DNA of 64,000 nt from Aphelenchoides besseyi (Eukaryota; Nematoda; Chromadorea; Rhabditida; Aphelenchoididae), in contig JAMPIQ010000002.1 in assembly GCA_024699855.1 (NCBI GenBank), forward strand, positions 6,200,001 to 6,264,000. Reading direction: 5' to 3'. Of the stretch, positions 1 to 13,189 are shown in pieces. Below the pieces are notes generated by a model. That model did no database searches. It was not told where the DNA came from and saw nothing but the letters and a program-made list of their open reading frames with translations. The position numbers and the translations under genes are program-made. Positions within the stretch are counted from its first letter, which is position 1. Each line of letters opens with the position of its first letter.

Positions 1-1017
1 GATTCGAAGGCGAAGACATCAGTCCGGATCGTGATGGAACGATCACCAAGTCGATTATTGTCGAAGGTGAAAAGTACAACTGTCCATCTGAGAATGCGAC
101 AGTCAAAGGTCTGTTTAGCGGATGAAAACAAGTCGATGAAAGGTTTCTTTTTAGTTCACGCTGTGGGTCGTTACGGTGATCGCGTCTTTTTTGACAAGGA
201 AATCGAGTTCATTCTTGGCGAAGGATCGGAGGTTGGACTGCCCGAAGGCGTGGATCGTGCTGTTCGACGTATAAATCGCGGTGAAAAGTGTCGGGTCCAC
301 TTGAAGGGGCGATATGCCTACGGAACTAATCCGCCGGCTGAATTCAATTTGCCAGCTAATGCTGAAGTTGAGTTCACGTTGTTTTTGCCGGAATTCGAAA
401 AAGTGTGTTTTCGAAAGCGAACTGTTTTTATTTGATTTTTTAAGGTGAAAGCAAGCTGGGAAATGACTGAACAGGAGAAGGTTGACGCGGCTATTGCTCT
501 AAAGGAACGTGGCACCAAATTCCTTAACGAGAACAAGTTGAATCTTGCGTTGCACAAGTATTCCGCAGTTGCTGTTCTTCTGGAACACACCAATGCAACG
601 GACGACGAGATGAAAGCAAAGATCGAAGCGGTTTTGGTCGCTGGATGGTTGAACTGTGCGCTCGTCAATTTGAAGCAGAACGAAACAGCTGAATGTTTGA
701 AGTACTGTGACAAGGCGTTGGAAAAGCAGCCCAAGAATGTTAAGGCCCTCTACCGTAAAGCTCAAGTATGTTCCATGAAATCTTTGCAAATTGAACGTCG
801 TCTTTAGGCTTTACAGCAACGTAAGGAGTTCGAAGAAGCGATTCAAACGTACAGCAAAGTCGTGGAGATCGACTCGTCCAACAAAGCTGCTACTCAACAA
901 ATTCTCGTTTGTAAACGTCAGATTTCCGATATGGCAGCTTTGGAAAAGAAACGTTTCTCCGGACTTTTTGAGCGTTTGGCGAAGAGCGAACAAAACGAGA
1001 GTGTCGAAGCAAATTAA
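1..1017 (+). CDS. FKBP4: FKBP52/FKBP51-type PPIase with TPR domain (5' end outside window)
   Basis: Large immunophilin: FK506-binding peptidyl-prolyl isomerase and Hsp90 co-chaperone (vertebrate FKBP4/5, worm FKB-6 type). The window opens inside the coding sequence, so the first FKBP domain is missing. Introns at 109-154, 403-444 and 766-807 (42-46 nt) restore one frame. The visible part has an FKBP-like domain with FILGEGSEVGLPEGVDRA and a YAYG motif, then the linker KASWEM that is nearly invariant in this family, then TPR repeats (LKERGTKFLNENKLNLALHKY; GWLNCALVNLKQNETAECLK; ALYRKAQALQQRKEFEEAI) and the terminal FSGLFERLAKSE helix. TPRs are known to bind the EEVD tail of Hsp90. A polyadenylation signal AATAAA lies near 1153. 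Assignment is firm; only the absent 5' part is unknown. Confidence 0.93.
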
Positions 1018-1221
1018 CTCAAAAACAATCTGTCTAATTACCGTTCTATATGTCAAGTATTTATTGAGAGCACAACCCGATTTTCGCACTTCTGTGTTTC
1101 CAGTCAAAAACATATGTCCATTTGTTGTATTGAACCGATCTCTTTCTTATCGGAAATAAATAAGTTCGTCGTGTTGTAAACTCGTGATCCAATCATAGCT
1201 TCAACTCTTGATTCGCTATAC

Positions 1222-1790
1222 TTGATGAAGAATGAACAATTTGTTATGATGCTGGAAATCTTTAGTTCCAAACCAATTGATTTGGTTGTTCGTCTTATGA
1301 AAGGAGAAGGACTGAAATTCGTACGTGTTGGCCTTCCGTTCTTCACTCTCGTTCTTGGTTCGGCATTTGCACTCCACTATTTTCAGACCGTGCGATACGA
1401 ATTCAGGTTAGTTTCGTCTATTTGGTTAATCAAACAAGTTTGTAGACGCTCAAAAAAAGAGCTTGAGACAATCAAGCATCTGGTAAGATCACCTACAAAT
1501 TGTTCTTGTCAACATGTAGTTTCAGAAAAACGATTTGACTGAAAGTGGAGTCAAAATCAAAGAAGGAGTGACCGTTGATTCGATATACAACGTGAGATCT
1601 TTTTATGTCTATTCCGCTACTTTTGTTTTAGGAGATTGTTAATTTGGACACGGAAAACTGGGAAAACATTCGTGGACCACGTGAATCGGAATCAAACGCC
1701 GATTATATCCAGGCCCGAAATAAGCAGAAAACCGAAGCAGACGCCCGACGAAAAGCATATCGACAACAAATTTATCCAAATTCGTCGTAA
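1222..1790 (+). CDS. COX16: COX16 cytochrome c oxidase assembly factor
   Basis: Small mitochondrial inner-membrane protein needed for assembly of complex IV (copper/COX2 module in other species). Four exons with introns at about 1407-1445, 1482-1526 and 1591-1632. One transmembrane helix (VGLPFFTLVLGSAFALHYF) is followed by RYEFR and then the family hallmark ENWENIRGPRE, which matches the conserved WKNIRGPR of COX16. Three in-frame Met codons are possible starts (1222, 1249, 1297); the one at 1297 (MKGEGLKFVRVGLPF) would give the usual length of about 105-125 residues. It lies about 200 bp after the FKBP gene and only 40 bp before PTRH2, same strand, so it is probably an operon member. Confidence is high for the family, moderate for the start. 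Confidence 0.85.
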
Positions 1791-1830
1791 TGGGAAGTAA
1801 GTGTATTAGTCTTTTAACAGATAACCAAGC

Positions 1831-2380
1831 ATGCCGATTTCAGTTTTTAATTCGACACCACAAAACGCCGATTCTTCTTCGTCGAGTAGTAGTTCATCCA
1901 GCTCGTCGACCGGCTCCTTGGCGTTAAGAAAAACTATGAGAACACACAAAATGATCTTTGTTGCAAACATGGGACTTAAAATGGGTGCTGGAAAGTTGGC
2001 AGCTCAAGTAGGACATGCAACTTTAGGTGTCTATCGAACGGCTAAAAAATCGAAAGAAGTAGGAAAACTCTAGGAGAACTCAATCGACGTTTTCTAGGGA
2101 CAAGCTGGACTCAAAAATTGGGAGCGATTGGGCGAAACGAAAGTTGTTGTCAAGGGACAAACCGCAGAACATTTGGGCGAATTGTACAATCAAGCCAAAT
2201 CATTAGTGAGTTATTATTGTTTGAGACATCAGCTAATTACCTTTTACATAGGGAGTTCACGCTTATCTGGTACACGATGCAGGTTTCACTCAAATTCCCA
2301 GTGGATCGCGAACGGTCTTAGGATTATTCGGACCACTTGAATTGGTGGATCAAGTGACCGGAACATTGAAGTTACTTTAA
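1831..2380 (+). CDS. PTRH2: Peptidyl-tRNA hydrolase 2 (Pth2 family)
   Basis: Pth2-type hydrolase that frees tRNA from stalled peptidyl-tRNA; the animal protein is often mitochondrial. Exons are 1831-2058, 2098-2205 and 2252-2380 (introns of 39 and 46 nt). The domain starts at [20 protein letters not shown], with the catalytic-family motif [13 protein letters not shown], then [20 protein letters not shown], and ends with [19 protein letters not shown] followed by TVLGLFGP and VTGTLKLL, as in other Pth2 proteins. The N terminus carries a run of about 13 serines ahead of the domain, in place of the usual signal-anchor. The start codon lies 10 bp after a T-rich acceptor (CTTTTAACAG), only 40 bp downstream of the COX16 stop, which suggests trans-splicing of a downstream operon gene. 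Confidence 0.93.
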
Positions 2381-2626
2381 AACGCACTGATTGTTGTTGA
2401 AGTTTGCATAAACGATTAAACATTTCACAGAATCAAATTCAGTTCTTGTTTTGGAAATTCACGATCAATTCAAACGAAATCATTTTTTCGATTCATTCGA
2501 ACTTTTTGGTTGTTGCCAACGACCATGTTTGGATGCAGCAATTGGATCTTTAACGACGTGGTTTGTTGTACCAATTGAGGATTAGCAACAAAGTTACAGG
2601 AAAATGACTTGCCATCATCTTCGCCA

Positions 2627-3835
2627 ATGTTTGTCGTGTCCAATTATGCGGCTCATTTCCAGAACCCCAGCGCTTTTGGTAGCGCAACGGATCCGTTCAA
2701 AGTGATCGAAAACTTCATCGGAGGCAACATTACAACGGCGTATCGTTTGCTGGAGAATGGAACGTCGACAATCTTTCGTATCTTCGCACCTCGTTTTGAT
2801 ACTGATGTTGCGGTTAAACTGGTGGACAAAACACAGATGTCAGTTCAACAGGCGAACACCTTCCTGTATCGTGAAATGGAGATCTCGTTGATGTTGCGGC
2901 ACGAATTTATTTGTCACACTTTAGATGTGAGATAAATTGAAAAAAAGTTTACGAAGATTTCAGGTTTTATGTCCGAATCCATCGACTGTGGTGCTCATTT
3001 CGGAGTTCTATCCCGGGTAATTTGAACGAGTTTCACCGTCAACTGAGTTTTCAGTGGGAATCTTCTCGATTTTACTTTGTCTAACGCGAGAACTTCTGGT
3101 AACTTTTTCTACGGTAATCAGTTGATTTGTTTTTAGAACGAGACAAAGTGATTATCTTTCGTCAGCTGATCGAAGCCGTCCAATTCATGCATCAACGTCT
3201 CTACACACATCGTGACATTAAGATGGAAAACATTTTTCTATGCAAGTACGGTGAGTAGCAACATCAGACGGATGTTGACTTTTGAGGTTTAGGTAACGTG
3301 AAACTTGGAGATTTCGGTTTTGCTCGTCAAATGCGTTCGCGACTTGGTCGCTCGGATTCGTTTTGTGGAACTCGGTATTTGTGTTTACTAGTGACTAACA
3401 ATTTCAACGCTCAGACCGTACTCGTCACCCGATATTGCTTGGAAAAGAGAGTACGATCCATTTGCGGTAATTCAAACATCTCAAGTATTGCAATTCAACA
3501 GTTTTCAGAACGATTGGTATTCGTGTGGAGTTGTTCTTTACACGTTGCTATGCGGTAGTTGGCCGTTTGTAAGTGATTGGTTTAATTGAGGTTAATTGTC
3601 TTTTTAGAAAGTAACAGAAGTCACTTCTAAACCGCCGTGGCCAAGCATCACTTTCGATTCAAAAGCTTTTTCTTCCGATTCAACGAATCTTCTCAAACGT
3701 TTGTTGGACGAGAACTCCTATACGCGTGCCGATTACGAAATTTGTTTACGAAGCGCTTTCATGTGCAAACACAATCAAGGATACAACAGCAAACCTATCG
3801 TTCGTCACGCTCGTAACAGTCTTTTTGAACAATGA
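2627..3835 (+). CDS. TSSK-like serine/threonine protein kinase
   Basis: Protein kinase resembling testis-specific serine kinases/CAMK group. Eight exons joined by introns of 37-45 nt. The N-lobe has [12 protein letters not shown] (ATP-binding Lys) and [12 protein letters not shown]; the C-lobe has the catalytic [11 protein letters not shown], the Mg-binding GDFGFAR, an activation segment [14 protein letters not shown], then [19 protein letters not shown]. All catalytic residues are present, so it should be active. SPDI replaces the usual APE. In nematodes this kind of expanded kinase is often germline/sperm-expressed, but nothing in the sequence proves that here. The first in-frame ATG is 2627; a splice acceptor (AAAGTTACAG, ends 2599) just upstream may be a trans-splice or internal site, so a short upstream exon cannot be excluded. 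The C terminus ends HARNSLFEQ. Confidence 0.85.
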
Positions 3836-5571
3836 AGATACGAGAATGTGTTGTTGATTAGACATAAAATATGAAGTTTAGAGCTGACACGAGAATGAAT
3901 TTGCCGATAAACTGATCCAAAAGCGCTGATCTGAATCCTTGACATGAAAAGCAAACTATAATCGGGAGGAAACGAAACTGTCGAAGGCTTCGACGAACTC
4001 TCAGTGTTTTCGATTCTGCATCTCAAGACATCAACGTTACAATGAAAGAGAGAAATGTAATAATTTGAACGAACATTATTGTAAGAACTTAATTGGCTCA
4101 TTAAAGACCGAATGACCTTGACGAGCGCAGTCTGTCCGGAAACAAAATTCTTTTTCTCAATTTAATGGTCAGTTTAAACGTCGAATAAAACGAATTTACA
4201 TAAAAACGAAAGTGAAACATCCAATTATTTTGCATTTAGTGCATTCGGAAATGACCCAATCAATGAAGGAATGGCGTAGGCCGTTGACTAGGAGTATTTT
4301 GATCATTTCACAACGATCATCGAACTGATTCTGTGAACAGTCCTGTTACACGCTATCGATTGCAATTTCCGGTCGAACCAAATGAACGAAAGGCAATCAC
4401 AATTACTGCCGGCAAGTCAAAAGGACGAGAGCGAAGTTTAATCGAACTGCCGTTCGTGTTGTAATGTCGCCCAGAAAGTCAAATGGCCATTAGAGAACAC
4501 CTCACCAAGAGATTAAAATCAAATAATAATTTACGAGCGGAAGGTAATTGCACTTCTAATTTTGTTGGCAAACTTTACTTTGGTTCCTTCTTCGAGTTCA
4601 ATTTGTGTAACAATTAGCCTTCAAGTTCATTCAATTAAGGGTTCACAAACATGTTAGAACACACGTGATCTGAGGCCAATTCGTGTCGCCATTACACAAA
4701 CTCCAGCGGACGAGTGCAGAAGTCTAAATTAGCGGAGGTACCAAACCGTAACGAAGTGCAATCGCTCTCAGAACTGAAGGTCACTGAAGGCGCCTCCAGA
4801 GATTAAAGTTGTTAGGAAGGTTGTAATTTGAACTAATTGGCTTGTTAATTTTGGCGTGTGAACTCAAGCGAAATCGAAATTGCGTTTGTGGACGTTCCAA
4901 AAACATCGATTTCCGTCGAGCGACAGCCACACGCTCAGACTTCCGCAATGAATGATTTTTAAAAGTCAATGTGTGAAATTTGAAGCAAAGAACCTTGTGA
5001 AATGCACGAGCATTAATCGTTCAGAACTTTTGAAAATCATTCGATTTCTTGTTTTTCGTTTCCTTTGAACGGTGTTTGAAGAAGAGAGCACAATGTCAAC
5101 TGCATATTGTAACAGCGAATTTTGCAACCGAGCAAAAGGTCATCAAAGAACGTCAGATTTCTTGAGCTCATTATTCTCATGAAGCGACTTTATGGCGCCA
5201 CAGCTGATCCATCCATCTTACCATCGACCTTCCGTTTCTATCGACTCCACCCATCAATTTGACACCGGAAATTCAATGACAACCCGATAACTACGGTCCA
5301 AATGGGCGTTCAGAAAAACTCAAGGGTTTCGTTTCGTTGTCAAGCGTTCCGAACAGTGTACGTACTTGTAAGGCTATTGAAGGCTACGTGACCGTTTGAG
5401 CGGAAGTTCACAACACGTCAACGTTCGACTCCGCCTTTTCGATCGTTAGAAGAGGATTGGAGTTCGTCGGCTTGAAAGCTTTAAATTTGACATCAATTCG
5501 CTCTTACAATCATTGTTCTGAACGAGAGCAGATTGCAAACCGTAGATCGCTTTCTTGGTCTTATTGTCAGA
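3836..5571. other. Intergenic, about 1.7 kb, no gene recognised
   Basis: Only short, stop-interrupted reading frames without splice-linked continuity or recognisable motifs on either strand. It separates the kinase from the lectin gene and presumably holds the lectin promoter. No RNA gene, repeat array or strong hairpin was seen. Confidence 0.6.
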
Positions 5572-6205
5572 ATGTCGACAACCACCGTTTTGTTCACTGT
5601 TCTTGCTCTCTTTCTTTCTTCAGGTTGGTCTACAATACGATAGTTTTAAATGAGTAGTTTCGACTTTAGCTTTTGCTGCTGATCCATGCGGTTCTTCTGA
5701 TTGGCGCTACTCACCGTTTTCCAACAAATGTTATAAGCTTTTCAACGTGAAAACTGGTTGGGTAATCTCGGAATTCAAGTGCGTTTTCATGGGTGGTCAT
5801 CACATTTCCATCCACGATGCCCAGGACAACAAGTTTGTAGCTGGTAATTTTGACGTTTGTATTCGATTTTCATTCTTCTAATATTTAGAACTTGCTAAAC
5901 AAGCCGGAGTTGTATGGTTGGGTGCATTGCAATACGGAACAAGTCGTGATTACACATTTGCTGATCGTTCGACCTTCGGACCATACGAAAACTGGAAGAA
6001 TGGTGTTCGTCCAACGTACCACAAAGGCAAAAAATGTTCCAAATTGGATGGCGAAACCGGTGAATGGCTCCAAAGTTGTTGTAAAGTTCCGGCTGCTTAT
6101 ATCTGCCAAAAGCCAGCTCTCAGTCTTCCCGGCGAGATCATTGAAGATGGATCTGGATTGAACGACTTCCGCTCTCGTCGATTCCGTCGTTATTCCAAAA
6201 ATTAA
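5572..6205 (+). CDS. Secreted C-type lectin domain protein
   Basis: Short secreted protein with one C-type lectin-like domain. Exons are 5572-5623, 5670-5843 and 5889-6205. The first exon encodes a signal peptide (MSTTTVLFTVLALFLSS, then AFAADPCG). The domain shows CYKLFNVKTGWV, WLGALQYGTSRDYTF, the WKNG segment and the final CC...YICQK cysteines. The usual calcium/sugar triplets (EPN or QPD) and the WND motif are not seen, so calcium-dependent sugar binding is doubtful. A basic tail (RSRRFRRYSK) follows the domain. The ATG is one base after TTATTGTCAG, a strong trans-splice acceptor candidate. An AATAAA lies near 6528. Such lectins are abundant in nematodes, often in gut or immune roles; the role here is inference. 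Confidence 0.85.
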
Positions 6206-6610
6206 GTGTACATGCGATTTGCATTCCTGTCACGGGTAATCGTGAATGTTTGTATCCTTTTCTGTAGCTATTTTCTTACAAACTCCAACATATTTCGGTC
6301 TTTTTGTGTGAGTGTGCACAAAAGACACTCAATTCTTCTTTGTTTCTGTGCGATCGCCTCATTCGTCAAAATCTCCAAAGTTTTTCGGGTTCTCAGCTTA
6401 CATCCGGTCAAATCAAAAGTGTTGAGCTCCCAACCCGAATTAATAACCATTGTGCATCATCAATGGAACGTGATCAAGGCTTTAACGTCGACATGGTCGA
6501 TTGGAATGAGTGTTATTGTTTTTGTCGAATAAACTTATGCTTTTTATGTACAAAATAGGAGAAAGCACCGAATCTAATGGCAGTTGAAAATGACAATAGT
6601 GAGAAATCAA
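6206..6610. other. Convergent intergenic, about 0.4 kb
   Basis: Lies between the 3' end of the lectin (+) and that of the PAK kinase (-). It holds the lectin poly(A) signal near 6528. The overlapping reading frames here have no recognisable content. Confidence 0.5.
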
Positions 6611-8307
<1,697 letters not shown>

Positions 8308-8569
8308 TGGACTCTGGCACTAGAGATGAGACATGAAGTGGACACGCAGAAGAAGTGGACAAGCCGAGAAATTCAATGAACAAAAAAAGTTGTGTACTCA
8401 AATTCTTTGCATTGATTTTTGTTATGTGACTTGAATTGCTAAGAACTTGTAGATGAGCAGGTGCAATCACAGATGCAGTTGACTTTTGTTGAGCTACAAA
8501 ATGAGTAAAACCATGACAACCATTTGATCTTGTATCTAACAGATTGAGTAGCTCTTAGTTGTTTTCGCA
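8308..8569. promoter_or_regulatory. Divergent promoter region between PAK and TMEM161
   Basis: 262 bp separate the two start codons on opposite strands, so both promoters must sit here unless distant 5' exons exist. No clear TATA box or repeated motif is visible; the call rests on geometry only. An acceptor-like TCTAACAG ends near 8542, upstream of the TMEM161 ATG. Confidence 0.4.
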
Positions 8570-11374
8570 ATGGCACTCCTCGGATTTCACATTGTCTTCA
8601 GTCTTATTGCAGCCACTTTGTTCAATAAATTTCAACCGCAATTTACGCTCTGCGAACGATTGATCTACTCGGGGTACGTTCATTTTGTGACTCAAATAAT
8701 TGTAAACTGAACGTTTAGATTAACGTACTATTGGCTTCCGGAACCATCCGATTCGAATGACGGAAGAGTGAGAAGACGTGGAAAAAATCGTTCAGATGGC
8801 TTCGCGCACGATTATCGTCAGCAATTAATATCGTTAATTTTGGACAAAGTCGTTGTATCACGTATGAGTTATTATGCATCATTGGTGTGGCTTGTCGATT
8901 ACTCGTTTGTCTCGTTGTTGGTCTTTTCATTTTGCCAAGTTTTCGTTTACTTTTTTCCACAAGACACGAGTACCAACGTTTCGGTGCTATGGACCATATT
9001 CTCAGCGGCATTTGCTGTTCAAGTATTCAGGGTTTTCAGTCTGATCATAATCGATATGGTTTTAGATTCTGTTCAAGATTCTTTGGAAAAAGTTTGCGAA
9101 TCCACAGTTAGGCGGTAAGTTCCATTTGATTTAAAGTCTTTTATTGAATTGAAAAATGTATCACGAAAAAAAGATGCAGACTGTTTAAAAAATGAATTGA
9201 CTTAGAGTCCTTGAGTTCGTAGTGTTTCCGTTAATTGTGAAATGTATTGAGATCCATTGGTGCGGCTTGTGTGGACGATAAGGAACGCATCTAATATACT
9301 CGTTCACAACAAAATTGAAACAATGACTTACGTTTCTCCAAAAATCGTACCGTGATCTCGAAATCCGCCGCTTTCACCGTAGCTCCAAGCTCCGAGTTTT
9401 CTGTCAAATTGCATCGACTTCCGAGAATGATGAATTGATCAACAGGCTTCTTCTTGCGGGAAGAACAGCCAATGACAATTTTTTGAAGTCATCTTGACTC
9501 AGCTACAAGAACAATCATGAATTCCTTAACTTATCCGTACTCTCATTACCGCGAATTCGGAAGAACGTCGAAGCTTATGGAGTACGCGTTTCTCGCGATG
9601 ATTCCAAACTGCAGTATACTGCACGTTGTTGTCTGAATCAAAGAGCTTTTGAATCGAAGACTCAACAATCGGCAGCAACTTTTCATCTGGAGTCGATGAT
9701 TTCAATTCAAATCACGTTCTATTCTAATTCATCACGAATTCGATTTATGTTAATTTCCTTCGAAATTTGTTTCCGATCGAACTTCGTTCTTTTCCACGTC
9801 CACTTCGGCCGCATGATGACAACGCAACAACCACATCCGATCACAGAGCCTCATGTTAATCATCATTAATTACGTTAGCTGGACGTTGAAAGTCGTTGAA
9901 ATTCAACAACCATATTAAAAACATTGATTTCTTATTATAAATCAAGGATCTTTCGGTTAAGGACAGCGTGGTGCAAAGGTAACACGTCTGCACAGAGTTC
10001 GGTGGTTCCCAGGTTCAATCCCTGGTCGAGCTGTAATGCGAACTCCGCTGTTCTCGCCCCACCCAGGCGGTACCAATTCTGGAAGCCAATGGGTACCTTG
10101 AATTCAAGGGGAAGCACGGGGGCGCTGTTCAGAGCTGGCAACTCGCAACAGCAATGCCCTTACAATATGCCAAGACCCGAACATAATAGGGCGTTCGGAG
10201 CCTCTCCATCGCTTGCGATTGAATCAAACGAGGGGATTTTTCGTGCTTTTCGTGCTTTTCGATCTTTCGGTTTGCTGATTACTATCAAATTAGAGCACTT
10301 GAACGTCAATCAGATACTGAAACAACGATTATTCACAACTATGTTCTTACAAAAACGAAAGCAAATGATATGAATTTAGCTGAACGAAATCTCATATTCT
10401 CGTTTTCGTTGGTCATCTTTCTCGTCTTCATGCTCTTGAATATGTTTGGCGATCAGTTTATCGACAACAACTTAACTCTGGGTACTCATTGATTTCTATG
10501 TGCATTCATTTTGATTTCAGGTTACAACACTCTTTCTGAAAAGATGAAATTGTTGGCCAAAGAGGATGTTCTGTTGGATGTCAAAGATGGATCGCCGTTG
10601 TTCCTTTTTATCGTGGCATCGTTCGCAACAGCACTCATTGGAGCAGCTTTTTTGATGCCTCTTATCCAGTACTCTTCGTTGTATCGTTCATCAGTGGACG
10701 GACGAAAGAACATAACCTCGTATGCTCGTTGATTTCTTTGCCGTTTGATTGAACTATTTAGACTGATTCATCATACAACGTTTTTCATGCCTCTGTTTAT
10801 TCTTCCACTTTTTCTTCAAACAATCCAAGCACATGTTCTAATGCAAATGCCATATCTGACTCATGAGTATTTTGTGGCCATTCGACTTTACCTCATAGTT
10901 CTGTGGGCAGTACTGCGAATCTCTACCGTTCGTCCATTACTTCAAACATACTTGGAAAATGCTCGAGAGAAAGCGTTGAATTGCAGTAAACATGTGGATG
11001 GATTCGAAACGGTGAGGAGAAGGCGTTCAAGATAAAACCAATTCATCGTCATTGTTTTAGATCAGAAGTCATCTCTCGTACTTTTGTGCCACATCTTTGC
11101 AATTGATTTGTCCACCGATTATCATACTTTTTACTGCGTTAACTCTGCTGTCACTCGGCAAGTTACCAAATTTAATCTTTAGATGGTTCGTTTGATTTCA
11201 GGGCAAATTTATCCATTGAACGAAACTGCCCGACAAACAGCACCGATACTTGACAACTATTTCAACGTTTTGCTTGTTCCGGCAGTTCAACGAGCACTGT
11301 GGACTTATGGATTGTTCATGGGCTTAACTCTTCACACCTTCATCACAATGACAACGATTGCTTTTGGCATCTAA
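8570..11374 (+). CDS. TMEM161: TMEM161 family multi-pass membrane protein
   Basis: Conserved animal multi-pass membrane protein (TMEM161A/B), linked in vertebrates to heart rhythm and stress; biochemical role unknown. The start MALLGFHIVFSLIAATLFNK matches the family N terminus (MAVLGVQLV...). Further matches are DTSTNVSVLW, LFLFIVASFATALIGAAFL, a MPLFILPLFLQT helix, LRISTVRPLLQTYLENA, LQLICPPIIILFTAL and the end LWTYGLFMGLTLHTFIT. Introns: 8674-8718, 9115-10293 (1.18 kb, far longer than its neighbours), about 10481-10520, about 10719-10762, about 11012-11061 and 11158-11201. The last begins GC (G|GCAAGT) and must be spliced to keep the frame. The large intron contains a minus-strand gene and a tRNA-like element. 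The frame across it is fixed by CG|A joining VRR to ALERQSDTETT. Confidence 0.88.
9202..9814 (-). CDS. Small nested gene of unknown function, with an apparent frameshift
   Basis: Not recognised. A multi-exon model lies antisense within the large TMEM161 intron: start MRPKWTWKRTKFDRKQISK at 9814, intron about 9687-9735 (GTGATG..CCAG), exon KLLPIVESSIQKLFDSDNN and YTAVWNHREKRVLHKLRRS, intron about 9505-9551, then a tail containing GATVKAADFEITVRFLEK, a 41 nt intron near 9291-9331 and HAFLIVHTSRTNGSQYISQL, stop at 9202. Between SQDDFKK and IVIGCSSRKKKPVD the frame changes at a run of A residues (about 9478-9485); a one-base difference there would join the two parts. That may be a sequencing slip or a real break. 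The C-terminal strand pattern is loosely like a roadblock/LC7 fold, which is only a guess. Confidence 0.4.
9963..10034 (+). repeat. tRNA-like sequence with A and B boxes (tRNA pseudogene or SINE head)
   Basis: Shows a good pol III A box (TGGTGCAAAGG, 9969-9979) and B box (GGTTCAATCCC, 10012-10022), a perfect 5 bp T-stem (CCAGG/CCTGG), and ACAGC/GCTGT ends that can pair. The anticodon arm (TCTGC ... TCGGT) does not pair and position 33 is not T, so it is unlikely to be a working tRNA. It is followed by an unusually GC-rich, structured stretch, as in tRNA-derived SINEs. It lies inside the TMEM161 intron. Confidence 0.5.
10035..10215 (+). repeat. GC-rich structured tail downstream of tRNA-like head
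   Basis: About 180 bases clearly richer in G/C than the surroundings. It contains a 14 bp perfect palindrome CCTTGAATTCAAGG (10096-10109), two GGTACC sites flanking a short arm, and GCTGTT...AACAGC that can pair (about 10126-10154). Its position directly after pol III boxes suggests a SINE body. No second copy was seen in this window, so the repeat call is inference. Confidence 0.35.
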
Positions 11375-11922
11375 CAAGTCAATTAGGATCCTTGTCTTTC
11401 TCTCGTTTTGCTCATAATAGTGTGGTAGTTGTTCTTGAATCGTTTTTGTTGTTTTCTACGTACATTTCAAAAAAATTTTATTTCGTAAGTATGGAAGGCT
11501 GTTTGACAAAAGAAAAAACGCAAAGACCCATAAATGGGAAGGACATAGATTTAAGCCGAAACGAGCCACTAGTCAAAGATTTCTGTAAGTTGAACGGGAA
11601 ATATACAACAATAAAAATACCAAGAATTGGGCACAAATTTGGTACTTCGAAATAAAAACACAATCCGTTGGTATTTGTTTCCCGACTGCAGCTTTCACTG
11701 TGATCCAAACGCCAAGAGTTATCGATGAAAACCTGCTGACAAAATATTTATTTGGAAGTATGTTTAGACCAAAATAAAAGCTTACACATCTGCAGTCGGG
11801 GACAAATAAACAGAAAGTCTTAAAGAAAAAAGGTGAAACGAATAAACATCGTTCGGTGACAAACGACCAAAACAAAAACCACAGTTTGAGTACGCTGAAA
11901 GTGGATCCCAACAACAGACGAA
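11375..11922. other. Convergent intergenic, about 0.55 kb
   Basis: Sits between the 3' ends of TMEM161 (+) and PP1 (-). Frames on both strands here carry no recognisable domain. I see only 3' untranslated sequence. Confidence 0.5.

Positions 11923-13189
<1,267 letters not shown>

Noticed and set aside
9963..10034. Functional tRNA gene
   Set aside because: The anticodon stem does not pair and position 33 is not T, although pol III boxes are good.
10230..10262. Short tandem TTTTCGTGC repeat
   Set aside because: Only about two full units, too short to call a meaningful repeat.
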